A stretch of DNA of 64,000 bases from HIMB114 sp008638005 (GCA_032681305.1 CP136340.1:496001-560000), one strand, 5' to 3'. Positions 17,734 through 26,791 are shown, counted from the first letter of the stretch. A program made the numbers and translations. Notes: generated by a model from the letters alone, not told the origin.

Positions 17734-18656
17734 CTGGATAAACACCAGTCAATAATTGCTTTTTGTCCGTGCAATCTATTCTCTGCTTGTAACCAAACTA
17801 AAGACTGTGGTCCATCCATGACGGATGAAGTAACTTCTTCTTCTCTAGCAGCTGGCAAAACATGAAGATAAACAGCATCTTGATTTGCAATAGACAATAA
17901 TTCATCATTCACTTGAAAACTTTTTAAATCTTTTTTTTTCTTTTTTACATCACCATCATCACCCATTGAAATCCATTTATCGGACATAATACAATCAACA
18001 CCCTTAACACCATCTTTAACGTCATGAAAAATTTCAACTTTTCCGTTTTGACTTTGAGCCCAATCTAAAACTTTCTTTGATGGTAAATAGTCTTGAGGCA
18101 CACAAATATTAATTGCAAAATCAAATTGTACAGCAGCCTCGATTGCAGAATTTGTAACGTTATTTCCATCACCAACCCATGCAACTTTTGCACCCTTGAT
18201 AGATCCTTTTTTTTCTTCAAAAGTCATAACATCGCTTAATAACTGACAAGGATGGCTTGCATCTGTTAATCCATTAATTAAAGGAATCGTCAAAAGTTCT
18301 GATAGATCTAAAAGGGTTTGATGCTTAAAGGTTCTAAACATAACAATATCAGAAAATCCTGAAATCACTTTAGCAGTATCGCCAATAGTTTCTTCACCTT
18401 TGCCGAGGTGCATATCTTGTGAATTCATCACTATAGTCTCGCCACCAAGCTGTCTCATGGCTAAGTCAAAAGATAATCTTGTTCTTGTTGATGGTTTCTC
18501 AAAAATCATCAAGAGCAATTTATCTTTTGCATTCGAGGGTTCTGAAACGACAACTTTGCCGGCTTGACTTTGCTTTGCTTTTCTTCTCTTAGCTTCTGAT
18601 AAAATGTTATGGAGCTCAGATTTAGGTATGAGCGATAAATCTAAAAAGTGTTTCAT
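17730..18656 (-). CDS. argF: Ornithine carbamoyltransferase, active-site Cys replaced by Val
   Basis: Makes citrulline from ornithine and carbamoyl phosphate. The 308-residue protein has the carbamoyl-phosphate motif KPSTRTRLSF near residue 56, HPCQLLSD near residue 135, and SMGDDGD, the SMG-loop marker of ornithine enzymes. The ornithine-binding motif, normally HCLPA, reads LHVLPAAREEE, so the conserved Cys is Val. Its start overlaps the argD stop by 4 bp. The set ABC permease-argD-argF forms one minus-strand operon. Confidence 0.93.
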   Translation of the reverse strand: MKHFLDLSLIPKSELHNILSEAKRRKAKQSQAGKVVVSEPSNAKDKLLLMIFEKPSTRTRLSFDLAMRQLGGETIVMNSQDMHLGKGEETIGDTAKVISGFSDIVMFRTFKHQTLLDLSELLTIPLINGLTDASHPCQLLSDVMTFEEKKGSIKGAKVAWVGDGNNVTNSAIEAAVQFDFAINICVPQDYLPSKKVLDWAQSQNGKVEIFHDVKDGVKGVDCIMSDKWISMGDDGDVKKKKKDLKSFQVNDELLSIANQDAVYLHVLPAAREEEVTSSVMDGPQSLVWLQAENRLHGQKAIIDWCLSS

Positions 18657-19819
18657 TTTAGTTTTTCACATACTTTTTCAATAATTGAAACCCCTTCATC
18701 AATTTCTTTATTTTCTATAATTAAAGGAGGTAATAATCTAACAACATTGTCACCTGCTTTTACAGCTAGCATTTTATTTTCAAATAATTGATTAAGAAAA
18801 TCAACATTATTTACTTTAACTTTAATACCTCTTAACAGACCTTTACCTCTAACTTCTTCTAGAACACTTGGGTACTTTTCTTTTAGTTTTAAAAGTTGTT
18901 GTTCAAAATAATGACCAACACTAACTACATTCTCTAAAAAACCTTTTTCTAAAATAATATCAAGTACAGCATTCCCAACACTCATTGCCAAAGGATTCCC
19001 GCCAAAGGTTGAACCATGTGTTCCTGGTTTCATTCCACTACCAGCTTTCTCATTAACTAAACACGCGCCAATTGGAAAACCTCCACCAATTCCTTTTGCA
19101 ATAGGAACAATATCAGGTGAAATCTCAGCCCACTCAAAAGCAAAAAATTTTCCTGATCTTCCAATTCCACATTGCACTTCATCTAAAATAAGTAACAAAT
19201 CATGCTCATCACAAAGCTTTCTTAAACCCTTTAAACATTGGTCAGGAATGACTCTTATTCCACCTTCACCAAGTATAGATTCTACCATGATAGCTGCTGT
19301 ATTTTCATTAATCGCTTTTTTTAAAGCCTCATGATCTCCAAAAGGAACTTGATCAAATCCCTCAACTCTTGGTCCAAAACCTTTTACATGTTCAGAATTG
19401 TTTGCAGCAAAAAGAGAGGCAAGTGTTCTACCGTGAAAAGCACCTTGAAACGTTATAATTCTATTTTTCTGTGGTTGCCCCTTTTCATAGAAATATTTTC
19501 TAGCAATTTTAATACTGGCCTCTGTTGCTTCTGCTCCGGAATTCACAAAAATTACGTGATCTGCAAAAGTATGTTCAACCAATCTTTGAGCTAATCTTTC
19601 TTGCTCTGGAATTTCAAAAGCATTTGAAACATGCCATAATTTTTCAGATTGTTTTTTTATGGTCTCAACTAAATGACCGTGGCAATGCCCTAGTGAATTA
19701 ACAGCAATCCCAGAAACAAAATCTAAAAATTTTTCATTTTGAGTTGAATATAAATAACAACCTTTCCCGTGTGAAAAAGAAACAGGTCTTCTGGCATACG
19801 TTCCAAGAATAGCGCTCAT
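18653..19819 (-). CDS. argD: Acetylornithine aminotransferase
   Basis: A PLP enzyme converting N-acetylglutamate semialdehyde to N-acetylornithine, and often also succinyl-DAP in lysine synthesis. The 388-residue protein shows FVNSGAEATEASIKIAR near residue 95, FHGRTLASL near residue 127, LILDEVQCGIGRSGKFFAFE near residue 208 and the PLP lysine in IAKGIGGGFPIGA. It lies between the ABC permease gene (5-bp gap) and argF (4-bp overlap). Confidence 0.95.
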   Translation of the reverse strand: MSAILGTYARRPVSFSHGKGCYLYSTQNEKFLDFVSGIAVNSLGHCHGHLVETIKKQSEKLWHVSNAFEIPEQERLAQRLVEHTFADHVIFVNSGAEATEASIKIARKYFYEKGQPQKNRIITFQGAFHGRTLASLFAANNSEHVKGFGPRVEGFDQVPFGDHEALKKAINENTAAIMVESILGEGGIRVIPDQCLKGLRKLCDEHDLLLILDEVQCGIGRSGKFFAFEWAEISPDIVPIAKGIGGGFPIGACLVNEKAGSGMKPGTHGSTFGGNPLAMSVGNAVLDIILEKGFLENVVSVGHYFEQQLLKLKEKYPSVLEEVRGKGLLRGIKVKVNNVDFLNQLFENKMLAVKAGDNVVRLLPPLIIENKEIDEGVSIIEKVCEKLK

Positions 19820-19824
19820 AATAT

Positions 19825-20637
19825 TTAAGATTTAATTTTATAACCTTTTTTAAACAGCAAGTAACATAATCCAAATAATAAAATGTTACAAATAATCAAA
19901 ATCAGCAAACCAATATTAACATTTGAATCAGATTGACCTAAAAAGCCATATCTAAAACCATCAATAATATAAAAAAAAGGATTTAATTGACTAAAAATAT
20001 GAATAGATCCTTCAAGCTTTTTAATTGAAAAAAATGTTCCAGACAAAAAAGATAATGGGACTACAACAAAATTGGTAACAGCTGCCATATTATCAAATTT
20101 TTCAGACCACAGACCAGCAATAAAACCAAGTGCTGCAAGTAAAGCCGATCCTAATGTTGCGAATGCCAGAACATAAAAAATATTATAAAATGGAATTTTA
20201 ATAAAAAACAAAGACACCAATATTGAAAAAAAACCAACGACTAAGCCTCTAGTGATACCACCGAGAATTAAAGCAAAAGTTACCTCTCCTGCAGATAAAG
20301 GAGGAAATAAAATATCTACAATATTGCCTTGTATCTTAGAGATCATTAAAGATGATGAAGTGTTGGCAAATGCATTTTGCATGATTTGCATTGCAATTAA
20401 GCCTGGAACTAAAAAAGTTGTAAATTTATGTCCAAGTACATCAGTTCTTTCTGAACCTATTGCTAATGTAAATACCGTAAAAAATAATAATAAAGTGACA
20501 ATGGGTGAGATGACTGTTTGTTGCCAAACTTTGAAAAATCTTTGAACTTCTTTTAAATATAAAGTGTAAAATCCAATCCAGTTAACATAACCAAATCTTC
20601 TAACTCCTATTTTATATTTATATTCAAAAGCGCTCAT
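19825..20637 (-). CDS. ABC-2 type transport permease
   Basis: A 270-residue membrane protein with six predicted helices of the ABC-2 (NodJ/DrrB/YadH-like) family. The start LYLKEVQRFFKVWQQTVISP and the later FVVVPLSFLSGTFFSIKKL are typical. Such permeases export drugs, lipids or polysaccharides with a separate ATPase, but no ATPase gene is adjacent, so it must be encoded elsewhere. It is the first gene of the operon with argD and argF; a functional link to arginine synthesis is not obvious. Confidence 0.85.
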   Translation of the reverse strand: MSAFEYKYKIGVRRFGYVNWIGFYTLYLKEVQRFFKVWQQTVISPIVTLLLFFTVFTLAIGSERTDVLGHKFTTFLVPGLIAMQIMQNAFANTSSSLMISKIQGNIVDILFPPLSAGEVTFALILGGITRGLVVGFFSILVSLFFIKIPFYNIFYVLAFATLGSALLAALGFIAGLWSEKFDNMAAVTNFVVVPLSFLSGTFFSIKKLEGSIHIFSQLNPFFYIIDGFRYGFLGQSDSNVNIGLLILIICNILLFGLCYLLFKKGYKIKS

Positions 20638-20653
20638 GGTTTTCTCATTATCA

Positions 20654-20693
20654 GTTAATTATAAAAAATGCTTAAAAAATGTTGATAATTAAC
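20654..20693. repeat. Inverted repeat GTTAATTAT / ATAATTAAC upstream of gcrA
   Basis: Nine-base arms at 20654-20662 and 20685-20693 are perfect inverted copies, 31 bp apart start to start, close to three helical turns. They lie between the divergent ABC permease (starts 20637) and gcrA genes. The spacing and symmetry would suit a dimeric regulator, but A+T richness weakens the case. Confidence 0.35.
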
Positions 20694-20791
20694 GTTTTTG
20701 CTTAAAAAAGCCATTTTTCCTACATTTTTTCATCAACATCTTGTGTTCTATTTAATTGAAAGTGCAACATGTGGTTAATATAACACCCTCC

Positions 20792-21301
20792 ATGGCGTGG
20801 ACTGAACAACAAACAGAGCAACTCAAAAAACTTTGGGCTGAGGGACATACAGCAAGTCAAATTGCTAGAATGTTAGGTGAAAATATTTCTCGAAATGCAG
20901 TTATAGGAAAAGCACACAGACTAAATTTACAAGGAAGAACACAATCTAGAATGATTAGTTCGCCAAGAATAAATAATACTCAGTACCAACAAAACAAAGT
21001 TGCAGGTCAAAAAAGAATAAGAAGACCAAGAGGGTTAAGAGCCATAGTGATTGAAAAAGATTTTGAACCAGAAAATCCAACAACTTTAGAAAATTTAACA
21101 GATAAAACATGTAGATGGCCAATAGGTCATCCTGATGAAAAAGATTTTTATTTCTGTGGAAGATCTCCAATGGAAGACAGAATTTATTGTAAACTTCACG
21201 TGCTTCATGCTTATCAGCCTAGAGGTCAAAAAGCTGAGGAGCCTGCAAAGACCAATGAAGAAATTCCAAGTTTTATTCAGAAAAAAGTAAAAAGCGCATA
21301 A
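20792..21301 (+). CDS. gcrA: GcrA cell-cycle regulator
   Basis: GcrA is an alphaproteobacterial transcription factor that binds sigma-70 RNA polymerase and acts at GANTC sites methylated by CcrM. The preferred start is the ATG at 20792, giving the family N-terminus MAWTEQQTEQLKKLWAEGHT; the open frame extends to a TTG at 20756. The helix-turn-helix (ASQIARMLGENISRNAVIGKAHRL) is followed by a basic linker, then the Cys-containing C-terminal domain (KTCRWPIGHP, FCGRSP, YCKLH). No Shine-Dalgarno sequence precedes 20792. Confidence 0.94.
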   Translation: MAWTEQQTEQLKKLWAEGHTASQIARMLGENISRNAVIGKAHRLNLQGRTQSRMISSPRINNTQYQQNKVAGQKRIRRPRGLRAIVIEKDFEPENPTTLENLTDKTCRWPIGHPDEKDFYFCGRSPMEDRIYCKLHVLHAYQPRGQKAEEPAKTNEEIPSFIQKKVKSA

Positions 21302-21361
21302 ATCAAGGCTAATTTAGGTTCGTTTAAATACTTAACCTGTTAAATGGGTTCGTTTCCCAAA

Positions 21362-21838
21362 TCATTTATTTAAGCGTCCTTGCTTAGTTTTTGCGTATTT
21401 TCTATTTATGCGCCAGCGCTGATCATCTCTTACAATATAACCGCAACAATTCTTCGATCCGCATTTACATGGAAACTGTCTAAAATCGGCATCATAACCA
21501 AATCCATAATCGTAAGAAAGCTCGTCACCTTTTTTAATATCTTTAATAGCAATAATCCAAATCTTTCCTTTTATAATATCAACTTCACAATTTGGGTCGC
21601 ATGAGTGATTAATATATTTTGCAGTATTAGTTTTAGTATCTCCATCTAAAACATAGCGTTCATTTAAAGTGAATAAATAAATAGCTTTTGAATTATCAAA
21701 GCGATCATTTTCTTCGACCTGTTTATGAGTAAATTTTCTTCCTTTATACTCAATCACCTTCTCACCTTTATTAATATCGCTTTTAGCAAACAAGCCAAGG
21801 TTGTTAATTCCAGATTTTTTTCTAAAATATTTTTGCAT
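21362..21838 (-). CDS. SET-domain protein (putative protein lysine methyltransferase)
   Basis: A 158-residue SET domain with a post-SET segment. Visible are GLFAKSDINKGEKVIEYKG (SAM-binding N-terminal part), YINHSCDPNC, IKKGDELSYDYGFGYD with the catalytic Tyr, and the zinc-type FPCKCGSKNCCGYI tail. In eukaryotes these domains methylate histone lysines; in bacteria the substrates are mostly unknown. It is transcribed towards gcrA and divergent from the arsC-like gene, with 37 bp between starts. Codon use looks like its neighbours, so any transfer would be old. Confidence 0.9.
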   Translation of the reverse strand: MQKYFRKKSGINNLGLFAKSDINKGEKVIEYKGRKFTHKQVEENDRFDNSKAIYLFTLNERYVLDGDTKTNTAKYINHSCDPNCEVDIIKGKIWIIAIKDIKKGDELSYDYGFGYDADFRQFPCKCGSKNCCGYIVRDDQRWRINRKYAKTKQGRLNK

Positions 21839-21875
21839 TTAATAATTCTGTAACAAATTCGTAATAATAGGAGTT

Positions 21876-22292
21876 ATGAAAAAAGTTTTGTTTCTTTGCA
21901 CAGGGAACTCTGCAAGATCTATTATATCAGAATGTCTAATGAATCAAATGGGAGAAGGTCAGTATCTTGCACATAGTGCCGGCTCAAAACCCACAGGAAC
22001 AGTCAATCCATTTTCTATACAAGTCTTAAAGAAAAATAATATCAATTACGAGAATACATCAAGTAAGTCTTGGGATGCATTTCAAGATATAAATTTTGAT
22101 TTTGTGGTCACTGTTTGTAATAATGCTGCGAATGAAACCTGTCCAATATATCCTGGTTCTCCTAAAAAAATTCATTGGGACATTGAAGACCCTGCGGCTT
22201 TCAAAGGAAGTGATGAGGAAAAATTAAATGAGTTTCAAAGAATATTTGATATTATTAAAGAAAAAATTGAAAAAGAATTTCTAACTTCGTGA
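21876..22292 (+). CDS. arsC: Thioredoxin-type arsenate reductase (ArsC, LMW phosphatase fold)
   Basis: Reduces arsenate to arsenite. The 138-residue protein has the phosphatase loop CTGNSARS at residues 8-15. It also carries the redox pair typical of the staphylococcal ArsC type, in VTVCNNAANETCPIYPG, followed by KKIHWDIEDPAA. Those two extra Cys and the HWxxxDPA motif separate it from protein tyrosine phosphatases. The stop overlaps the GTG start of a MIP channel gene by 4 bp. An ArsC plus aquaporin pair is a known arsenic detoxification unit. Confidence 0.9.
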   Translation: MKKVLFLCTGNSARSIISECLMNQMGEGQYLAHSAGSKPTGTVNPFSIQVLKKNNINYENTSSKSWDAFQDINFDFVVTVCNNAANETCPIYPGSPKKIHWDIEDPAAFKGSDEEKLNEFQRIFDIIKEKIEKEFLTS

Positions 22293-22939
22293 AAGCATCA
22301 GAAAAATATTTCTCCGAGTTTCTTGGAACATTAATTCTTTTATTATCAATAGTGGGATCAGGTATTATGGGACAAAACCTATCTCAAAATGAAGGCGTTG
22401 TCTTATTAGCCAACTCATTAGCCATAGGGTTTACCCTAACTTTTTTAATTATCACTTTTGGAAAACGATCAGGTGCTCACTTTAATCCTGCGGTAACCCT
22501 AGTCATGCTACTACTTAAAAAAATTAAGTTAAATGAAGCGCTCGTTTATATATTCATGCAAGTCATTGGGGCGTGTGCAGGGGTGATGATTGCTAATATC
22601 ATATTTGGTTTAGATGCGATTGATCTTTCATCAAAATATAGAAGTGGATTTCAACTCAACTTATCAGAAATTTTATCTACATTTGGTTTGTTAATGATTA
22701 TTTTATTAAATCAGAAGAATAAAACGGAAGTGGTTGCGGCATTGGTCGGGCTTTATATTGGTGCTGGAATTTGGTTTATGTCCTCAACCGCTTTTGCAAA
22801 TCCCGCAGTATCTATTGCCAGAACTCTAACAGATACATTCACTGGAATACATTTTTCAAGCATTACACCCTTTGTATTGTCACAATTCTTAGGTGCAATT
22901 ACCGCCTTGGTTGTTCTTAAAAAATTTTACAAATTTTAA
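22289..22939 (+). CDS. Aquaporin/MIP family channel, likely arsenite exit (AqpS-like)
   Basis: A 216-residue MIP channel with six helices and the two NPA boxes: HFNPAVTL near residue 65 and FANPAVSIART near residue 172. It starts with GTG overlapping the arsC stop. In Sinorhizobium meliloti an aquaglyceroporin (AqpS) replaces ArsB and lets arsenite leave the cell after ArsC action. The coupled arrangement here suggests the same. Selectivity for arsenite over water or glycerol is inferred from context only. Confidence 0.88.
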   Translation: MKASEKYFSEFLGTLILLLSIVGSGIMGQNLSQNEGVVLLANSLAIGFTLTFLIITFGKRSGAHFNPAVTLVMLLLKKIKLNEALVYIFMQVIGACAGVMIANIIFGLDAIDLSSKYRSGFQLNLSEILSTFGLLMIILLNQKNKTEVVAALVGLYIGAGIWFMSSTAFANPAVSIARTLTDTFTGIHFSSITPFVLSQFLGAITALVVLKKFYKF

Positions 22940-22982
22940 ATTTATATTATAAGCTTTCCCAAATTAACGAAGGGGAAATAAC

Positions 22983-23195
22983 ATGAAGAAAAAGTTAAAA
23001 AAACAAGAAGGTAAAAAAAATAAAATTTTAAAATCTATCAGTAAGCTTAAAAACAAAATAAGCGCGAAAGAAAAAAAGCTTTCAAAAATTGATGTGAAAA
23101 TTGCAGGGATTGAAAAAAAAGCTGCTGAGAAAAAAGCAAAAAAACAAGCTAAGAAAAATACAGAAGTAACATCTACAGCATCTTTAAATAACTAA
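22983..23195 (+). CDS. Lys-rich coiled-coil small protein
   Basis: A 70-residue protein, about 40 percent Lys. A heptad-like pattern in the middle (SISKLKNKISAKEKKLSKID) suggests a coiled coil; the tail is Ser/Thr/Asn. A good ribosome binding site (GAAGGGGAAATAAC before the ATG) supports translation. Its composition resembles small histone-like or nucleoid-associated proteins, but no motif proves DNA binding. It ends 1 bp before the convergent ppx stop. Confidence 0.65.
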   Translation: MKKKLKKQEGKKNKILKSISKLKNKISAKEKKLSKIDVKIAGIEKKAAEKKAKKQAKKNTEVTSTASLNN

Positions 23196-23196
23196 T

Positions 23197-24699
23197 TTAA
23201 GAGTAAAAAATTTTGAAGTCCAAGTCCATTTCTTTGGATAAGGACTTCAATCTCTTTTGAACTGTTTTCGTAACAATCAAAGAATGTTCATTGGGTACAG
23301 ACAGTACCAAAGTATTTCCCTTCTTCGTAAGAGATAAATTATCTAAAAAGATTGTAGAAATAGCCGCAATCCCAGATGCTAATCTTAGTGCAGCACCAAC
23401 TTGTTTCGCAATTAATATTTCATTATTGGATAATAATTTTAAAAATTCACGATCCGGATAATATTTAACTGAACAATGTCTCCAAAATCCTGCTAGGGCA
23501 ACTTTAACTCTATCGTTATGGCCAAGGGCTAATGCCGGGGTATTGATAATTTGAGAAAAAACTAACTCTGCTTTTTGGAAAGCCCCAAGTCCCCAGTCCA
23601 TATTACTTAGTGAACAAACTGGCTTAAGTAGTCTCACTGGAAAATTTTCATTATCCATAAAAATATCTTTTATAAAATTATAATATTTTAAATAATTTTC
23701 CCCATAATCGCCTGTTTTAAAAGCTGCATATTCAATAAAACTATCTAAACGATCATGTTCTAATAAATTGTAATTTGCTTTTTGCATTAAAGTTCCCTCT
23801 CTAACACCAGAAATTGAGCACTTAATTTTTTCAGGTCCAACAAGCAATACAAGCTGTTTTAAAATATTTGTTGCGATAGGAATATAATTTGTACGAGACT
23901 TTGTAATTTGATCTAATTTATGAATTGCAAATTTCTTTTTATCGTCAAGCAAATCACACAATTCGATCGCCTCTTCATTTGTGATGTCATATTGATGTAG
24001 CACATTTAATGGATATTTTTTTAAAAAAATATCTGCCTTCAATAATGCTCTCCAAACTCCACCAACAACATATAAATTCTTAGCCTTTGTTTTTTTTAAC
24101 CAGCTAATTGAGTCAAGTTCTTGCGAGATGATTTCATTAATTTTTTTTGATTTTTTTTTCTTGGGTTGATTAAATAATCTCAAAACCCCTATTTGAAGAG
24201 AAGCTTTTTTTTCAATAACATTATTTTTTACTCTAGCTAGCTCTAAACTGCCCCCTCCAAGATCTGCGACGATACCATTAACTTTTTCATATCCAAGGAT
24301 CACTCCATTGGCCGATCTTTCTGCTTCTTGATCTCCAGTTAAAATTTCAACTTCTTTATTAAATATTTTTTCAACAACTTGCTTAAAATGATCTCCATCT
24401 TTTGCATCACGAACTGCGGCCGTTGCAAAAATATAAACATCATTAACTTTTGCATTTTGTAAAATATTATTAAATCTTTCTAGAACACTCAAAGAATACT
24501 GAACTCCTAAAGGGTCAAGTTTGCCAGTTAAAGATAAGGTATTACCTAACGAACAGACTGCTTTTTCATTAAAAATTGGGATTTGAGACTTATTGAAATC
24601 TTCAAATATTAACATTCGAATTGAGTTTGATCCAAGATCTATGACAGCTTCTTTTTTAGCCGCAAAAATTTTTTTTTTAATTACTTTTTGAAGTAACAT
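23197..24699 (-). CDS. ppx: Exopolyphosphatase (Ppx/GppA family)
   Basis: Releases phosphate from polyphosphate ends, or acts on pppGpp. The 500-residue protein begins with the actin-like ATPase phosphate-1 motif VIDLGSNSIRM near residue 20, then FATAAVRDAKDGD and the second phosphate loop VADLGGGSLELA near residue 143. A C-terminal HD-like helical domain follows. Its start overlaps the ppk 3' end by 23 bp, so polyphosphate synthesis and breakdown are made from one transcript. Confidence 0.92.
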   Translation of the reverse strand: MLLQKVIKKKIFAAKKEAVIDLGSNSIRMLIFEDFNKSQIPIFNEKAVCSLGNTLSLTGKLDPLGVQYSLSVLERFNNILQNAKVNDVYIFATAAVRDAKDGDHFKQVVEKIFNKEVEILTGDQEAERSANGVILGYEKVNGIVADLGGGSLELARVKNNVIEKKASLQIGVLRLFNQPKKKKSKKINEIISQELDSISWLKKTKAKNLYVVGGVWRALLKADIFLKKYPLNVLHQYDITNEEAIELCDLLDDKKKFAIHKLDQITKSRTNYIPIATNILKQLVLLVGPEKIKCSISGVREGTLMQKANYNLLEHDRLDSFIEYAAFKTGDYGENYLKYYNFIKDIFMDNENFPVRLLKPVCSLSNMDWGLGAFQKAELVFSQIINTPALALGHNDRVKVALAGFWRHCSVKYYPDREFLKLLSNNEILIAKQVGAALRLASGIAAISTIFLDNLSLTKKGNTLVLSVPNEHSLIVTKTVQKRLKSLSKEMDLDFKIFYS

Positions 24700-26791
24700 T
24701 TATATTTTGTAGATTGGTTACGCTATCTTTAATAAATGATTTGCCCTGACCGGACAAGCTTGGATTGTTCATAAAATACTCATGCGCTGAAAAAGCGTCC
24801 TTACCCGATTTAATTTTAGAATATTTTTTATCTTTTAATTCCCAGCTAAGTTTCTCGTCTCTATAATTAGCCATCATAATTTGATCTAAAACCTGAGCGT
24901 GTACTGTTTCATTTTTAACTGGAAGTAAAATTTCCAAACGGCGATCTAAATTTCTAGGCATTAAGTCAGCTGAAGAAATAAATACTTTATTTTTTCGAGA
25001 TGGCATTTCCTCACCATTTGCAAAGCAATAAATTCTGGAATGTTCTAAAAATCTTCCAACAATACTTTTGACAAAAATATTTTCAGATAATTTTTTAACC
25101 TGAGGTCTTAAACAACAAATTCCTCTTACAAATAAATGAATTTTAACTCCATATTTTGAAGCTTCATAAAAATGATCTATAATTTTAGGATCCACTAACG
25201 AATTCATTTTAGCCCATATTTCTGCATGTTTTCCAGTTTTTGCATTTTCAATTTCTTGATTGATCATCTCATGCAACTTCGGCCTTAAAAACTTTGGTGC
25301 TAATATCAAATTTTCTAATTGGCCAGGGTCGCCGTAGCCTGTTACAAAATTAAAAAATTTCTGTACATCTTCACCATAACCAGGATCTGCACTAAATAAA
25401 GACAAGTCTGTATAAATTTTTGCATTGATGGGGTGATAATTTCCTGTTCCTATATGAACATAATTTTTTAATCCATCATCTTCAGATCTAACAACTAAAC
25501 TTGCTTTGGCGTGTGTTTTAAGGTGGACAAAGCCATAGACTACTTGGACACCTGATCGTTCTAAAGATTTGGCTAAACTAATATTTGCCTCTTCATCAAA
25601 TCTTGCTTTAATCTCTACAACTGCTGTCACTGACTTACCATTTTCTGCTGCTTGCTTTAATGCTTTAACGATAGGTGAGTCTAATGTTGTTCTGTATAAT
25701 GTTTGCTTAATTGCTTGAACCTTTGGATCATGAGCAGCCTGATTTAAAAATTGAATAACCGCATCAAACGTTTCATATGGGTGATGTACAATCATATCTT
25801 TTGATCGAATAGCAGCAAAATAATCATCTTCAAATTGATGAACACGCTCAACTTCTCGAGGATTAAATTTTTTAAAATAATATTCTTTTTTACCTTCTTT
25901 AATAATTTGTGAAATTTCGTGAGTTCCTACAAACTCTTCAATCTCATCCACATTTTCAGAGTCTGCTTTTATTTTTTTCATTAAAAATTTTTTTAAATTA
26001 TTATTGGAACCTTTTCGAAGCTCTAATCTAACTATTCTGCCCCGCTTTCTTTTTTTTAAAGCTTTTTCATAAAATACAACTAGATCTTCAGCTTCTTCTT
26101 CAACTTCAATATCACTATCTCTTGTTACCCTTGCGGAGAGATAATTTTTAACTTCATAACCTGAAAAAAGTTCTGATGCATAAGAACTGACCATCTCTTC
26201 TAATGAGACATAATTTTTAACAGTTTCTGATATACTTACATCGTAAAATCTTTTGAGGTTTTTAGGTAAAACAATAATAGAATAAATTGATTTCTTTTTT
26301 CCTTTTTTATTCATTTCCATTAATAAAAAGTGTCCTTGATTAAATAAAAAAGGAAATGGATGTGCAGGATCAATTGCTTGCGGTGTTAAAACAGGAAAAA
26401 CATTAGCTTTAAAAGTTTGATATAGTTTTGATTGTTCATCTTGAGTTAAGCTGTTGAAATTTTTAAAAAAAATACCTTCATTCGATAATTCTTTTTTTAA
26501 CTTTGACCAATTTTCATTAGATTTTTTTAATAATTCATTTGTTTTTTGTTTTATTTTTTTTAACTGCTCTTTTGGCGTAAGACCATCAATGGTTTGATGT
26601 TTAATTTTTTCTTTGAGTTGAGCATAAACGCCGGCAACGCGTACCATATAAAATTCATCTAGATTATTTGATGCAATTGATAAAAAACGAACTCTTTCAA
26701 ATAATGGTAAATCTTGATTATTAGCTTCAGATAAAACTCTAGAATTAAATTCTAGCCATGAAATCTCACGATTGTTGTATTTGCTTGTCAT
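24677..26791 (-). CDS. ppk: Polyphosphate kinase 1
   Basis: Polymerises ATP gamma-phosphate into polyphosphate through a phospho-His. The 704-residue protein shows the N-terminal NREISWLEFNSRVL, the HHPYETFDAV segment, the catalytic His in FVHLKTHAKASLVVR, then YVHIGTGNYHPINAKIYTDL and DLMPRNLDRRLEILLPV near the C-terminus. It precedes ppx in one operon and is divergent, with a 33-bp spacer, from a SixA-like phosphatase gene. No Pho box was found in that spacer. Confidence 0.96.
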   Translation of the reverse strand: MTSKYNNREISWLEFNSRVLSEANNQDLPLFERVRFLSIASNNLDEFYMVRVAGVYAQLKEKIKHQTIDGLTPKEQLKKIKQKTNELLKKSNENWSKLKKELSNEGIFFKNFNSLTQDEQSKLYQTFKANVFPVLTPQAIDPAHPFPFLFNQGHFLLMEMNKKGKKKSIYSIIVLPKNLKRFYDVSISETVKNYVSLEEMVSSYASELFSGYEVKNYLSARVTRDSDIEVEEEAEDLVVFYEKALKKRKRGRIVRLELRKGSNNNLKKFLMKKIKADSENVDEIEEFVGTHEISQIIKEGKKEYYFKKFNPREVERVHQFEDDYFAAIRSKDMIVHHPYETFDAVIQFLNQAAHDPKVQAIKQTLYRTTLDSPIVKALKQAAENGKSVTAVVEIKARFDEEANISLAKSLERSGVQVVYGFVHLKTHAKASLVVRSEDDGLKNYVHIGTGNYHPINAKIYTDLSLFSADPGYGEDVQKFFNFVTGYGDPGQLENLILAPKFLRPKLHEMINQEIENAKTGKHAEIWAKMNSLVDPKIIDHFYEASKYGVKIHLFVRGICCLRPQVKKLSENIFVKSIVGRFLEHSRIYCFANGEEMPSRKNKVFISSADLMPRNLDRRLEILLPVKNETVHAQVLDQIMMANYRDEKLSWELKDKKYSKIKSGKDAFSAHEYFMNNPSLSGQGKSFIKDSVTNLQNINVTSKSN

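Noticed and set aside
20640..20710. CtrA binding site (TTAA-N7-TTAA) before gcrA
   Set aside because: The TTAA elements are spaced 13, 13 and 9 bases, not 7.
21302..21361. Tandem small hairpins (AGGTT...AACCT and TGGG...CCCA) after gcrA
   Set aside because: Stems are only 4-5 bp and no T run follows, so they are not supported as terminators.
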